The notes below the pieces were generated by a model that did no database searches, was not told the DNA's origin, and saw only the letters and a list, made by a program, of their open reading frames with translations. Below, one piece after another: positions 1 to 6,154 of a stretch of 8,968 nt of DNA. The position numbers and the translations under genes were made by a program. The stretch comes from Chloroflexia bacterium. GTDB lineage: Bacteria; Chloroflexota; Chloroflexia; Thermomicrobiales; UBA6265. The DNA lies in NCBI GenBank assembly GCA_013698285.1, contig JACCVE010000290.1, forward strand, positions 1-8,968. Reading direction: 5' to 3'. Numbering within the stretch: position 1 is the stretch's first letter; every line of letters begins with the position of its first letter.

Positions 1-1220
1 CACCACCCGCGGCGGAACAGCCGCCCCCGGACGCCGGGGTGCCGACCCAGTCGGCCCAGCCGCCGGCCGGTGATAGGGACGCGATCGGGGGCGGCGGCGC
101 GGTGCCCCCGGCCGCACCCGCTCCCCCGGTCCCCACCATCTCACCCGTGACGGGCGCTGGTCCAGACGCCGGGTCAGGCACCGGACCGGTCGTCCCCGCC
201 GTGACGGCGCCCGCTGCCGCCGCGTCCGGGCCGGGGTTCGGCCCGGATGATCCCTCGCTCTTCGGTTGGCCGGCCAGTGTCGGCGGCATCCCTCTGGCCT
301 TCCTGCCAGGATCGGCCGCGTGGACCACCACGACGACGGTCGTGTCCCGGCTCGACGCTGGCCGGGATGACTTGGCCGGTCCCGTCATCGGCGTCGATGG
401 CACCGTCTGGGACATCGACGGCGGCTTCGTCGGGGAGAGCGCGCCGACCCGGCCCCGCGACCCGGCCCTCGACATCGTCGGCACCGACGATGACGCGCTG
501 TTCCTCACCCAGCGCCGGTCGCGGCTCGACGCCGACGCCTTCGGCTACCAGTTGTCCGTGCCGGGCCCCGGAGTCTACCGGGTCCGGCTCCACCTCGCCG
601 AACTCTGGTGGGGTGCCCCCGGGGGCGGGCCGGGCGAGGCTGGCCAGCGCGTCTTCGACGTCTGGGCCGAGGGCGTTCCGGTCCTGGTCGGCGTCGATAT
701 CTTCGCCATCGCCGGTGCGATGACCGCGACGTCGTTCGAGGTCGACGTCGCCGTGGCCGACCAGGCGCTGGATCTCTGGTTCGCGGCGAGTGCCGACGTG
801 CCGTCGGTGGCCGCGATCGAGGTGCTGGTGCCCGGCAGCGGGGCCGGCGCGGCGATGGTAGCGTTCGCCCGCCAGTCCCTCGGGGCGCCCTATGTCTGGG
901 CGACGAGCGGGCCGAACAGCTTCGACTGCTCGGGGTTCACCAACTGGGTCGTCTCGAACGTGTTGGGCGTCTCGATCGGGCTCAACCAACTCCACCAGAT
1001 CGCCTACGGGTCCGCCGTCGGCCAGGATGTCCTCCGACCAGGAGACCTGGTCTTTTTCCAGGGCACCCATCCCTACCTGGCGGGCGTCTCCCACGTCGGC
1101 ATCTACGTCGGGGACGGGCAGTTCATCCATGCCTCGGCCGGGGCGGGCGCGGTCGTGGTCAGCGACCTCACCTGGGGCTACTACGCCAGTCACTATTACG
1201 GTGCGGTCCGTCTCGTCTGA
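1..1220 (+). CDS. Malectin-domain NlpC/P60 (C40) peptidase, 5' partial
   Basis: This is probably a secreted cell-wall hydrolase that cleaves peptide stems of peptidoglycan. Numbering from the GTG at 39, residues 1-70 are a Pro/Ala/Gly-rich low-complexity linker. Residues about 105-264 look like a malectin/di-glucose-binding beta-sandwich (YRVRLHLAE, RVFDVWAEG, a VDIFAIAGA stretch, AAIEVLVP). Residues about 270-393 form an NlpC/P60 domain with an apparently complete Cys-His-His triad: Cys297 in FDCSGF, His352 in SHVGIYVG and His364 in FIHAS. The frame is open to the left edge with the same Pro/Ala-rich composition. The GTG at 39 has no Shine-Dalgarno and no signal peptide follows it, so the true start and secretion signal probably lie outside the window. 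The sugar-binding role of the first domain is inferred from family resemblance. The gene converges on the methyltransferase gene. Confidence 0.88.
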   Translation, partial: PPAAEQPPPDAGVPTQSAQPPAGDRDAIGGGGAVPPAAPAPPVPTISPVTGAGPDAGSGTGPVVPAVTAPAAAASGPGFGPDDPSLFGWPASVGGIPLAFLPGSAAWTTTTTVVSRLDAGRDDLAGPVIGVDGTVWDIDGGFVGESAPTRPRDPALDIVGTDDDALFLTQRRSRLDADAFGYQLSVPGPGVYRVRLHLAELWWGAPGGGPGEAGQRVFDVWAEGVPVLVGVDIFAIAGAMTATSFEVDVAVADQALDLWFAASADVPSVAAIEVLVPGSGAGAAMVAFARQSLGAPYVWATSGPNSFDCSGFTNWVVSNVLGVSIGLNQLHQIAYGSAVGQDVLRPGDLVFFQGTHPYLAGVSHVGIYVGDGQFIHASAGAGAVVVSDLTWGYYASHYYGAVRLV

Positions 1221-1227
1221 CGGGGTG

Positions 1228-1261
1228 CGCCGGCCGCTGACCGCACCTGCCGCGGCCGGCG
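1228..1261. terminator. Hairpin between convergent genes, candidate bidirectional terminator
   Basis: Ten-base perfect inverted repeat CGCCGGCCGC / GCGGCCGGCG with a 14-nt loop. It begins 8 nt after the stop of the peptidase gene, inside the 184-bp gap between two convergent genes. There is no T-tract on either side, so it is not a classical rho-independent terminator. Position and stem strength are the only support. The rest of the gap (1262-1404) shows nothing else I can name. Confidence 0.45.
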
Positions 1262-1404
1262 TCCCCCCGTACGACCGTCGGATGCACCGTTGCCGTTCGA
1301 CGCGCATCGTCGGTGAGGACCTCGTGTCCTCCCGGGCCACGGTGGTGCGGCCCTCCGGTGCTCCCCCGCTGCTCCGATGGGTGCGTGATCACCCGGATTC
1401 CGCA

Positions 1405-2184
1405 TCAGCCATCGCGCCGGTGCAACCGGTGGAGGGCGACGATGACCTCCTCGTCCTTCGGGTCCGGCCAGGGGCCGGGGTGCGTCGTGGCAATGTCCTG
1501 CCAGCCACGTCTCCCGAGCAGTTCCAGGAACCGGAGGGCCGGCGGCCGGCCGGGATGGGCCAGGAGGAAGAGGCCGCCGGGCGCCAGCAGGCGATCGACC
1601 AGGCCAGCGAGGGGGACCACGTCCCGGCCCTCGTAGAGGACATCGGCGGCCAGGATCAGCGGGAACCCGTCCCCGGCGACCTCCCAGAACGTCTCGTCTG
1701 GCTGCCGCCAGTTCATCGCCAGGGTCTCCGGCTCCCGTCCCGTGTTCCGGACGGCATTCCGGCGACACAGGGTCAGCGAATCCGGAAAGTAGTCGAGGCA
1801 GAGCAGGTCGGCCCCGGCCAGCAGCGCGGCGGTGGCCGTGATGCCCAACCCCGACCCGATCTCCAGGGTCCGGGTGCCGGGGACGATAGGGTCAGACGAG
1901 ACGAGGGCATCGGCCAGGGCGATGCCGCTTGGCCAGATCTCGGCCCAATAGGGAAGGTTCTGCTCCGGGTCGTCCGCCGCCCGGTCGAGCAGGGCGTCGG
2001 TATCGTCCGGCCGCCACACCTCCAGCGTCCGGCCCGAGCGAGGCAGGCGTACCGTCTCGAGCACGAGTGGATCGTCAAATCCGTCGCCGCCGTCGCCGGG
2101 CTCTGTGGCAGATGGGCGCGATTCACCGGCATTGGTCGCCACCGGGCCGGCTGCCGGGTCCAGCGAGTGGTCAGAGATGGTCAT
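1405..2184 (-). CDS. METTL-like class I SAM-dependent methyltransferase
   Basis: A 259-residue Rossmann-fold methyltransferase resembling Methyltransf_16 (METTL21 / ETF-beta lysine methyltransferase-like). Visible motifs are PYWAEIWPSG at 78-87, SAM-binding motif I LEIGSGLGI at 107-115, the acidic residue Asp131 after strand 2 in LCLDYF, and DVLYE at 181-185, the motif-IV position typical of protein-lysine methyltransferases in this family. The first ~40 residues are low-complexity and unlikely to belong to the fold. The substrate cannot be read from sequence; a protein lysine is the family-based guess. The ATG at 2184 has GAGGAG only 2 nt upstream, which is unusually close, so a slightly downstream start is possible. 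The gene appears monocistronic, with a palindrome upstream and a convergent gene downstream. Confidence 0.85.
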   Translation of the reverse strand: MTISDHSLDPAAGPVATNAGESRPSATEPGDGGDGFDDPLVLETVRLPRSGRTLEVWRPDDTDALLDRAADDPEQNLPYWAEIWPSGIALADALVSSDPIVPGTRTLEIGSGLGITATAALLAGADLLCLDYFPDSLTLCRRNAVRNTGREPETLAMNWRQPDETFWEVAGDGFPLILAADVLYEGRDVVPLAGLVDRLLAPGGLFLLAHPGRPPALRFLELLGRRGWQDIATTHPGPWPDPKDEEVIVALHRLHRRDG

Positions 2185-2266
2185 CGCTCCTCACGCCGGC
2201 GGTGTGTCGCTCGATCCGTCCACACCGCCGGTCCTGCCGATTGTCCCCGATGTCGCGCCGCAATAC

Positions 2267-2308
2267 ACCACGAGAGGAGCGACCCGGCCGGGTCGCTCCT
2301 CTCGTGGT
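2267..2308 (-). terminator. Perfect 42-bp palindrome, likely terminator of the membrane-protein operon
   Basis: Two 21-nt arms meet without a spacer at 2287/2288 and are exact reverse complements. The core is GAGCGACCCGGCCGGGTCGC. As RNA it would fold into a very stable stem with a minimal loop on either strand. It starts about 35 nt downstream of the stop of the YtxH-like gene and 83 nt upstream of the methyltransferase ATG, so termination of the rightward neighbour operon is the natural role. No T-run follows. Such loopless GC-rich palindromes can also be dispersed repeats, so this may be both. Confidence 0.6.
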
Positions 2309-2342
2309 CATGCCTGACGTTCGCCCTCGCGTCCCGTCCCGA

Positions 2343-2693
2343 TCAGATGCCGGGCATGATCGGGGTGGTGCCGAGGTCATCGATCTCGCGCTCGATCGCG
2401 GCCTGGGTCTCCTCGGGCTCGTCGTCGCCACCTCGGGCCTGCGAGATCAGGTCGGAGGCCTTGTCCTTGAGCTGGACGGCCCGCTCGCTCACCATCTCGC
2501 GGGTCTCGTCCCCCCGTTTGGGGGCGAAGACCAGCGCCAGGACAGCGCCGACCGCGATGCCCAGGCCGAAGCCGGCGAAGAACCCCCCCGTCTCGGCCTC
2601 GTCCTCACGCCGCAGCGACTCGATGTCGATGTTCGCCGACCGTTGCCGGATCGCTTCGGCCTGGTCGAGGATGCTGTCACGCCAACTGGCCAT
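2343..2693 (-). CDS. YtxH-like single-pass membrane protein
   Basis: A 116-residue protein. A Gly-rich transmembrane helix at about 36-58 ends in FAPKRGDETRE, the hallmark junction of the YtxH family (general-stress-associated small membrane proteins of unknown biochemical role). A charged, helical C-terminal part of about 50 residues follows (RAVQLKDKASDLISQAR), ending in an acidic stretch. The ~35-residue N-terminal extension before the helix is longer than in typical YtxH proteins, where the helix is near the start. The ATG is supported by GGAGGAGA (2701-2708 in plus coordinates) with a 7-nt spacer. It lies 63 bp downstream of the two-helix protein gene on the same strand and is probably co-transcribed with it. 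Function is unknown; an envelope-stress role is inferred only from the family. Confidence 0.82.
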   Translation of the reverse strand: MASWRDSILDQAEAIRQRSANIDIESLRREDEAETGGFFAGFGLGIAVGAVLALVFAPKRGDETREMVSERAVQLKDKASDLISQARGGDDEPEETQAAIEREIDDLGTTPIMPGI

Positions 2694-2756
2694 GTCGATC
2701 TCTCCTCCACGTTCACCCCCACCGTGCCGGGCAAATCCCGGCCATGATTGGCGGTG

Positions 2757-3236
2757 CTAGAACTTGACCTTGGGGGCCTTCTTGCTCTTGCCGGTCACGG
2801 TCCTGCTCATCGCCCGCATCCTGGCGTAAGTGCTGGCGACGGTCATAATCGGCTTGATCGCCTCCTCGGTCATGAATGCCGTCGTGCCCCGGATGCGGCG
2901 GGCCATGCCCGTCACCTCCTCCAGCAGCGGGATCACCCGGTCCTTGATCTGGAAGACCAGATACGCGAGTGCGGCCGCGATCGCCGCCAGCATCACCACG
3001 GTCAGCAGGAACAGCAGCACCACGAAGATCACCGCGATGTCGCGGAGCCGCTCCAGGGCCGACTGTCCGCTGTCGCCGAGCTGGTACAGCCCGAAGATTA
3101 GCAGGACCAGCAGGACCAGCAAGCCGACCCCGCCACCGATCGCGTACAGCTTGAGCTTGCTGCCCGACTCCTCGGTCTCTACATCGTAGGCGTAGTCGCT
3201 CGCCTCGTCGTTATTCACGTTCGCCGTCGCAACCAT
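2757..3236 (-). CDS. Two-helix membrane protein, possible YtxG/DUF948-like partner of YtxH
   Basis: A 159-residue protein. The acidic N-terminus (1-26) is followed by predicted transmembrane helices at about 30-51 and 66-94. Then comes an amphipathic segment (IKDRVIPLLEEVTGMARRIR, about 97-116) and a conserved-looking stretch ending in a Lys-rich tail (KSKKAPKVKF). I do not recognise it with certainty. Its pairing with a downstream YtxH-like gene and the helix-plus-amphipathic-coil layout recall YtxG (DUF948) of Bacillus ytxGH, but DUF948 proteins usually have one helix, so this is a tentative analogy. The ATG at 3236 has GGAGGAG (3246-3252 in plus coordinates) with a 9-nt spacer, which fixes the start. 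It is probably the first gene of a two-gene operon. Confidence 0.8.
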   Translation of the reverse strand: MVATANVNNDEASDYAYDVETEESGSKLKLYAIGGGVGLLVLLVLLIFGLYQLGDSGQSALERLRDIAVIFVVLLFLLTVVMLAAIAAALAYLVFQIKDRVIPLLEEVTGMARRIRGTTAFMTEEAIKPIMTVASTYARMRAMSRTVTGKSKKAPKVKF

Positions 3237-3285
3237 CGTCGTTCACTCCTCCTCGGATGGTCGTGGTTCGCAAGTCGCACGCCAG

Positions 3286-3298
3286 GGCATCCGATGCC
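3286..3298. repeat. Short inverted repeat upstream of the membrane-protein operon
   Basis: GGCATC-C-GATGCC, a perfect 6-bp inverted repeat with a 1-nt centre, lies about 50 nt upstream of the ATG at 3236. It could be a small operator half-site pair. No convincing -35/-10 promoter was found around it, and a repeat of this size can occur by chance. Confidence 0.25.
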
Positions 3299-3353
3299 GC
3301 CTGGCAACGGCGGGCGGGACCGGACCGGGACAGCGTCGCGGGTCACGCTCGGA

Positions 3354-3382
3354 CGGGAGCCGGCCGTCTCGGTCGGCTCCCG
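3354..3382 (-). terminator. Hairpin terminator of mnmA
   Basis: A 12-bp stem with one G-U pair and a 5-nt loop: CGGGAGCCGGCC, loop GTCTC, then GGTCGGCTCCCG. It lies 29 nt beyond the mnmA stop, before the next gene in the same direction. It lacks a T-tract, like the other hairpins in this window. The position after a stop codon and the stem strength make a terminator the best reading. Confidence 0.6.
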
Positions 3383-3410
3383 AGCGCGACGGTCTCGCCG
3401 GGCGGCCGCG

Positions 3411-4670
3411 TCAGGCCAGAGCCGCGGTCAGCGCGGTGGCACCGGTCGTCGATCCACGCCGCTCCACGGCCGCGATCGTGCCGCCGCCCAGGACCTCGTC
3501 GCCCCGGTAGAAGACGATCGCCTGCCCGGGCGAGGCGATCGGGCCGTCCCCCTCGAACGTGACCCGGGCGCATCCGGTTCCCTCGGCCGAGGGCGTCACC
3601 GTGGCCGGGATCGGCTGGCCCCGGTAGCGGACGACCGCGTCGGACCCGAACGCCCCGGCAGGCCAGGTGCCGTCCGTGAAGCTGACCGCTTCTGCCATGA
3701 CCTCCCCGGCCCGGGCCTGGTCCCGCGTGCCGACCACGAGCCGGTTGGCGGCCTGGTCGAGGCCGAGGACGTAGAGGGGCTGCCCGGCGGCGATGCCGAT
3801 CCCCCGCCGCTGGCCGACCGTATGGTGGACCAGGCCCCGGTGCTGGCCGACCTTCTGCCCGGCCGCGTCGACGATCTCGCCGGGCCGGGTCACGTCTGGC
3901 CGCCGCTTGGCGACGAACTCGGCGTAGGACCCCTTGCCGACGAAGCAGATCTCCTGGCTCTCGGCCTTGTCCGCCACCGGCAGGTCAAAGGCGCGGGCGA
4001 GGCGGCGCACCTCCGGCTTGGTCAGGTGGCCGAGCGGGAACCGGACATAGGCCAATTGCTCTGGCGTCATGGTGTGCAGGACATAGCTCTGGTCCTTGCG
4101 GCCATCCACCGCCCGCAGCAGCCGGTGCGGCTCGCCCCTGGCCGGGTCGCCCGGCAGGATCCGGGCGTAATGGCCGGTGGCCAGGCAGTCGGCGCCGAGC
4201 AGCTTGGCGCGGTGGACCAGATGGCGGAACTTGACGTGCCGGTTGCACTCCAGACAGGGGTTCGGTGTCCGCCCGGCCGCGTACTCCGAGACGAACGTAT
4301 CGACGACGGCCTCGCCGAACTCGCTCTCCATGTCGATCGCGTAGAACGGCACCCCGATCGTGGCGCAGGTGGCCCGGGCATCGTCCAGGGCGGCGATCCC
4401 GCAGCACGGGTTCACCTGGTGCTCCGGGTCCTCCGGTGAGAACAGGCGCAGGTTCATCCCGATCACTCGGTAGCCGCGCTCCCGCATTACCAGGGCCGTC
4501 ACCGCGCTGTCCACCCCGCCGCTCATGGCGACGACGACCGTCTTACCAGCCCCGTCACGCGGCCCGATGGTCGCCTCGTCGAGGGGGTCGGACCGTGCGC
4601 CGTCGTCCCCGACCTCGGGGTCGAGTGAGGCGTCGTCTGAATGAAGTGTCGTGGGCATGATCGGGTTCAT
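3411..4670 (-). CDS. mnmA: tRNA-specific 2-thiouridylase MnmA
   Basis: Catalyses ATP-dependent 2-thiolation of wobble U34 in tRNA-Lys, -Glu and -Gln, using sulfur relayed from a cysteine desulfurase. The chosen start gives 419 residues; typical MnmA proteins are 360-370, so there is a ~40-residue N-terminal extension. Visible motifs are the PP-loop AMSGGVDSAV (SGGVDS at 50-55), the Cys-Cys region NPCCGIAALDDAR, the catalytic-Cys motif NPCLECN (Cys142), GHYAR, the GRKDQSYVL tRNA/ATP-contact motif, and the second catalytic Cys242 in EICFVG. The frame stays open to 4820, but that segment has no family similarity, lies within the repeat and promoter region and has no ribosome-binding site. ATG 4670 or ATG 4658 is therefore preferred, although neither has a strong Shine-Dalgarno. 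It looks monocistronic. Confidence 0.95.
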   Translation of the reverse strand: MNPIMPTTLHSDDASLDPEVGDDGARSDPLDEATIGPRDGAGKTVVVAMSGGVDSAVTALVMRERGYRVIGMNLRLFSPEDPEHQVNPCCGIAALDDARATCATIGVPFYAIDMESEFGEAVVDTFVSEYAAGRTPNPCLECNRHVKFRHLVHRAKLLGADCLATGHYARILPGDPARGEPHRLLRAVDGRKDQSYVLHTMTPEQLAYVRFPLGHLTKPEVRRLARAFDLPVADKAESQEICFVGKGSYAEFVAKRRPDVTRPGEIVDAAGQKVGQHRGLVHHTVGQRRGIGIAAGQPLYVLGLDQAANRLVVGTRDQARAGEVMAEAVSFTDGTWPAGAFGSDAVVRYRGQPIPATVTPSAEGTGCARVTFEGDGPIASPGQAIVFYRGDEVLGGGTIAAVERRGSTTGATALTAALA

Positions 4671-4727
4671 GTGGTCCGGATTGGGCTGAGAACGGGTCGG
4701 AGGGGCCGGGTTCGGAGCGTACCGCCA

Positions 4728-4759
4728 AGTGTAGCACCGGGTTTTCGCCAGTTTGTCGA
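4728..4759 (-). promoter_or_regulatory. Candidate mnmA promoter
   Basis: Reading the minus strand, TCGACA (4754-4759) resembles a -35 box, and a -10-like hexamer follows: either TGCTAC after 17 nt (4731-4736) or the better TACACT after 20 nt (4728-4733). Transcription would start near 4720, about 50 nt before the ATG at 4670. Each version has one weak element, so this is a tentative call. It supports the shorter mnmA start. Confidence 0.3.
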
Positions 4760-4794
4760 CCGGTCGCGCCCACGGTGATCTGCCGGTACATGAG

Positions 4795-4886
4795 GTAGGG
4801 CCGCCGCTTGCCGCGCTCATTTCCCGGAAACGATGTGCAAGATGACAAAGGCGTTGGGCTAGAGGGCGCAGCGAGCAGCGCTCCTA
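4795..4886. repeat. ~92-bp palindromic intergenic element, copy A
   Basis: The left terminus (4795-4820) contains GCCGCTTGCCGCGCTCAT. The right terminus (4862-4886), read in reverse complement, is an imperfect inverted copy (about 17 of 25 bases match over 4796-4820), giving terminal inverted repeats around a 41-nt centre. A second copy with the same orientation and nearly the same length lies at 7508-7600; the left termini match at 22 of 26 bases. It lies in the 273-bp gap between the SDR stop and the mnmA ATG, about 57 nt after the stop. The structure suggests a REP/MITE-like dispersed palindromic repeat or a structured transcript end. No protein is encoded in it. Confidence 0.65.
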
Positions 4887-4943
4887 TAACGTGATGACAC
4901 ATGGCACCATGGCCTCATACGAGACCGAGCCAGGTCCCGACCC

Positions 4944-6077
4944 TCAGAACACCCGCTTCAGCACCGTCAGGGCGCCCTGCTTCCACGGCACGCGGTGGGA
5001 GACGCCGGAGGCGTTCGCGTAGTCGGCCTGGTGCTCTTTGTACCAGTTCAAGTTCCGCAGCAGGGCGTCCTGATTGCTGTGGACCGGGCGCCAGCCCAAT
5101 CGCTCGCGGGCCTTGTCGATGGTCACGAACGAATCCTTGCCGGCCGTCTCGTAGACCCATTTGTAGAGGGGCGAGATGCCGAGCTTCTCCAGCGCCCGCA
5201 GGGCCCAGACGGCCGGGGCGGCCGGGAACCCGATCACGCGCTTGCCGTGGCCCGCCGCGTCGAGGACCGACTGATAATCCTCGCGCATCGTGGTGAACTC
5301 GGCCGCGCCGACGTTGAAGGTGTCGTTGGCCCGGTCGGCCGGCAGGGTCAGGCAGAGGTGGATCGCCTGGCAGAGGTCCTCGACGTCGAGGAGCTGGTAG
5401 CGGTTGTGCCCCATCCCGATCAGCGGGAAGTTGCGGCCCTCCAGGGCCCAATCATAGAGGAGGGTGAAGACTCCCAATCGCTCCGGGCCGATGAACGACT
5501 TCGGCCGGATGATGGGCACCTCGAGGCCCTTGCCCCGCTCTTCGAGGGCGATCATCTCGGCCTGGATCTTGGCCTGGCCGTACGGGCCGACCCCATCGAG
5601 GCGGTCGTCCTCCGCCAGCGGGTGGTGGTCGGGGATGCCGTAGACCGCCGTCGAGGAGATGTGGACCGCCCGCCTGATCCCCTGCTCGCGGGCCGTCTGG
5701 AGCACGAGGCGTGTCCCGACGACATCGGTGGTGTAGATGTCCCGCGGGCTGTAGAGGGGAAGCGCGGCGGCGCAGTGGACGACCGCGTCGACCCCCTGCA
5801 TCGCCAGGGTGACGGTCGCCGCGTCCCTGATGTCGCCCTGGACCACGACGACCCGCTCGTCGGAGCGCTCGGGGTAGGAGAAGTCGACCAGGTCGAGCGA
5901 GACGCAGGTGTAGCCGCGCCCGAGCAGGTACCGGATCAGGTTGATGCCGAGGAACCCGGCCCCTCCCGTGACCAGGACGCGCTGGCCATCTGGCGTGCCT
6001 CCTCCGCCCGCGCCCGTGTACCCCGGCATGGTCCCCGTCGCGTCTGGTGTTTGAGGTGTCTGGTCGTCCGCGTCCAC
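4944..6077 (-). CDS. NAD-dependent epimerase/dehydratase (extended SDR)
   Basis: A 377-residue extended short-chain dehydrogenase/reductase of the nucleotide-sugar epimerase / 3-beta-HSD-like type. The NAD-binding glycine motif VTGGAGFLG (37-44) and an Asp after strand 2 (Asp62, LDLVDF) favour NAD over NADP. HCAAALP follows, then SSTAVYG (141-147) and the catalytic YGQAK (Tyr166, Lys170). A tail of about 25 residues (354-377) extends past the usual fold. The first ~30 residues are low-complexity. The GTG start at 6077 has GGGGGA 5 nt upstream; an ATG at 6029 with GGGGA 2 nt upstream is the alternative. The substrate cannot be assigned. The flippase-like gene 77 bp upstream suggests envelope sugar or glycolipid metabolism. 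A weak hairpin (CATGG-CA-CCATG, 4900-4911) and the 92-bp element follow its stop. Confidence 0.88.
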   Translation of the reverse strand: MDADDQTPQTPDATGTMPGYTGAGGGGTPDGQRVLVTGGAGFLGINLIRYLLGRGYTCVSLDLVDFSYPERSDERVVVVQGDIRDAATVTLAMQGVDAVVHCAAALPLYSPRDIYTTDVVGTRLVLQTAREQGIRRAVHISSTAVYGIPDHHPLAEDDRLDGVGPYGQAKIQAEMIALEERGKGLEVPIIRPKSFIGPERLGVFTLLYDWALEGRNFPLIGMGHNRYQLLDVEDLCQAIHLCLTLPADRANDTFNVGAAEFTTMREDYQSVLDAAGHGKRVIGFPAAPAVWALRALEKLGISPLYKWVYETAGKDSFVTIDKARERLGWRPVHSNQDALLRNLNWYKEHQADYANASGVSHRVPWKQGALTVLKRVF

Positions 6078-6092
6078 CCGGTTCCCCCGATC

Positions 6093-6110
6093 GATGTCGA
6101 TGTCGATGTC
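6093..6110. repeat. Three tandem GATGTC hexamers
   Basis: Three exact GATGTC copies (GACATC on the transcribed minus strand) lie in the 77-bp gap between the flippase-like gene and the SDR gene, with a fourth copy at 6129-6134. They end 16 nt upstream of the SDR start codon. They are probably a small slippage microsatellite; a role in spacing or translation is possible but unsupported. No terminator hairpin is seen in this gap, so read-through between the genes is likely. Confidence 0.6.
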
Positions 6111-6154
6111 AGTGCCGAAGTCGTTGGCGATGTCGTTCGTCTAGTCCATGCCGG

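Noticed and set aside
1385..1392. GTGATCAC palindrome near the methyltransferase stop
   Set aside because: Eight bases with no spacing context; expected by chance.
892..2760. 622-codon open frame on the plus strand
   Set aside because: It runs through a gene end, a convergent methyltransferase and two intergenic hairpins, and its product is Arg/Pro/Ser-rich without recognisable domains. It is a shadow of high GC content.
3294..4439. 381-codon plus-strand frame
   Set aside because: It is antisense to mnmA and spans the mnmA terminator; composition only.
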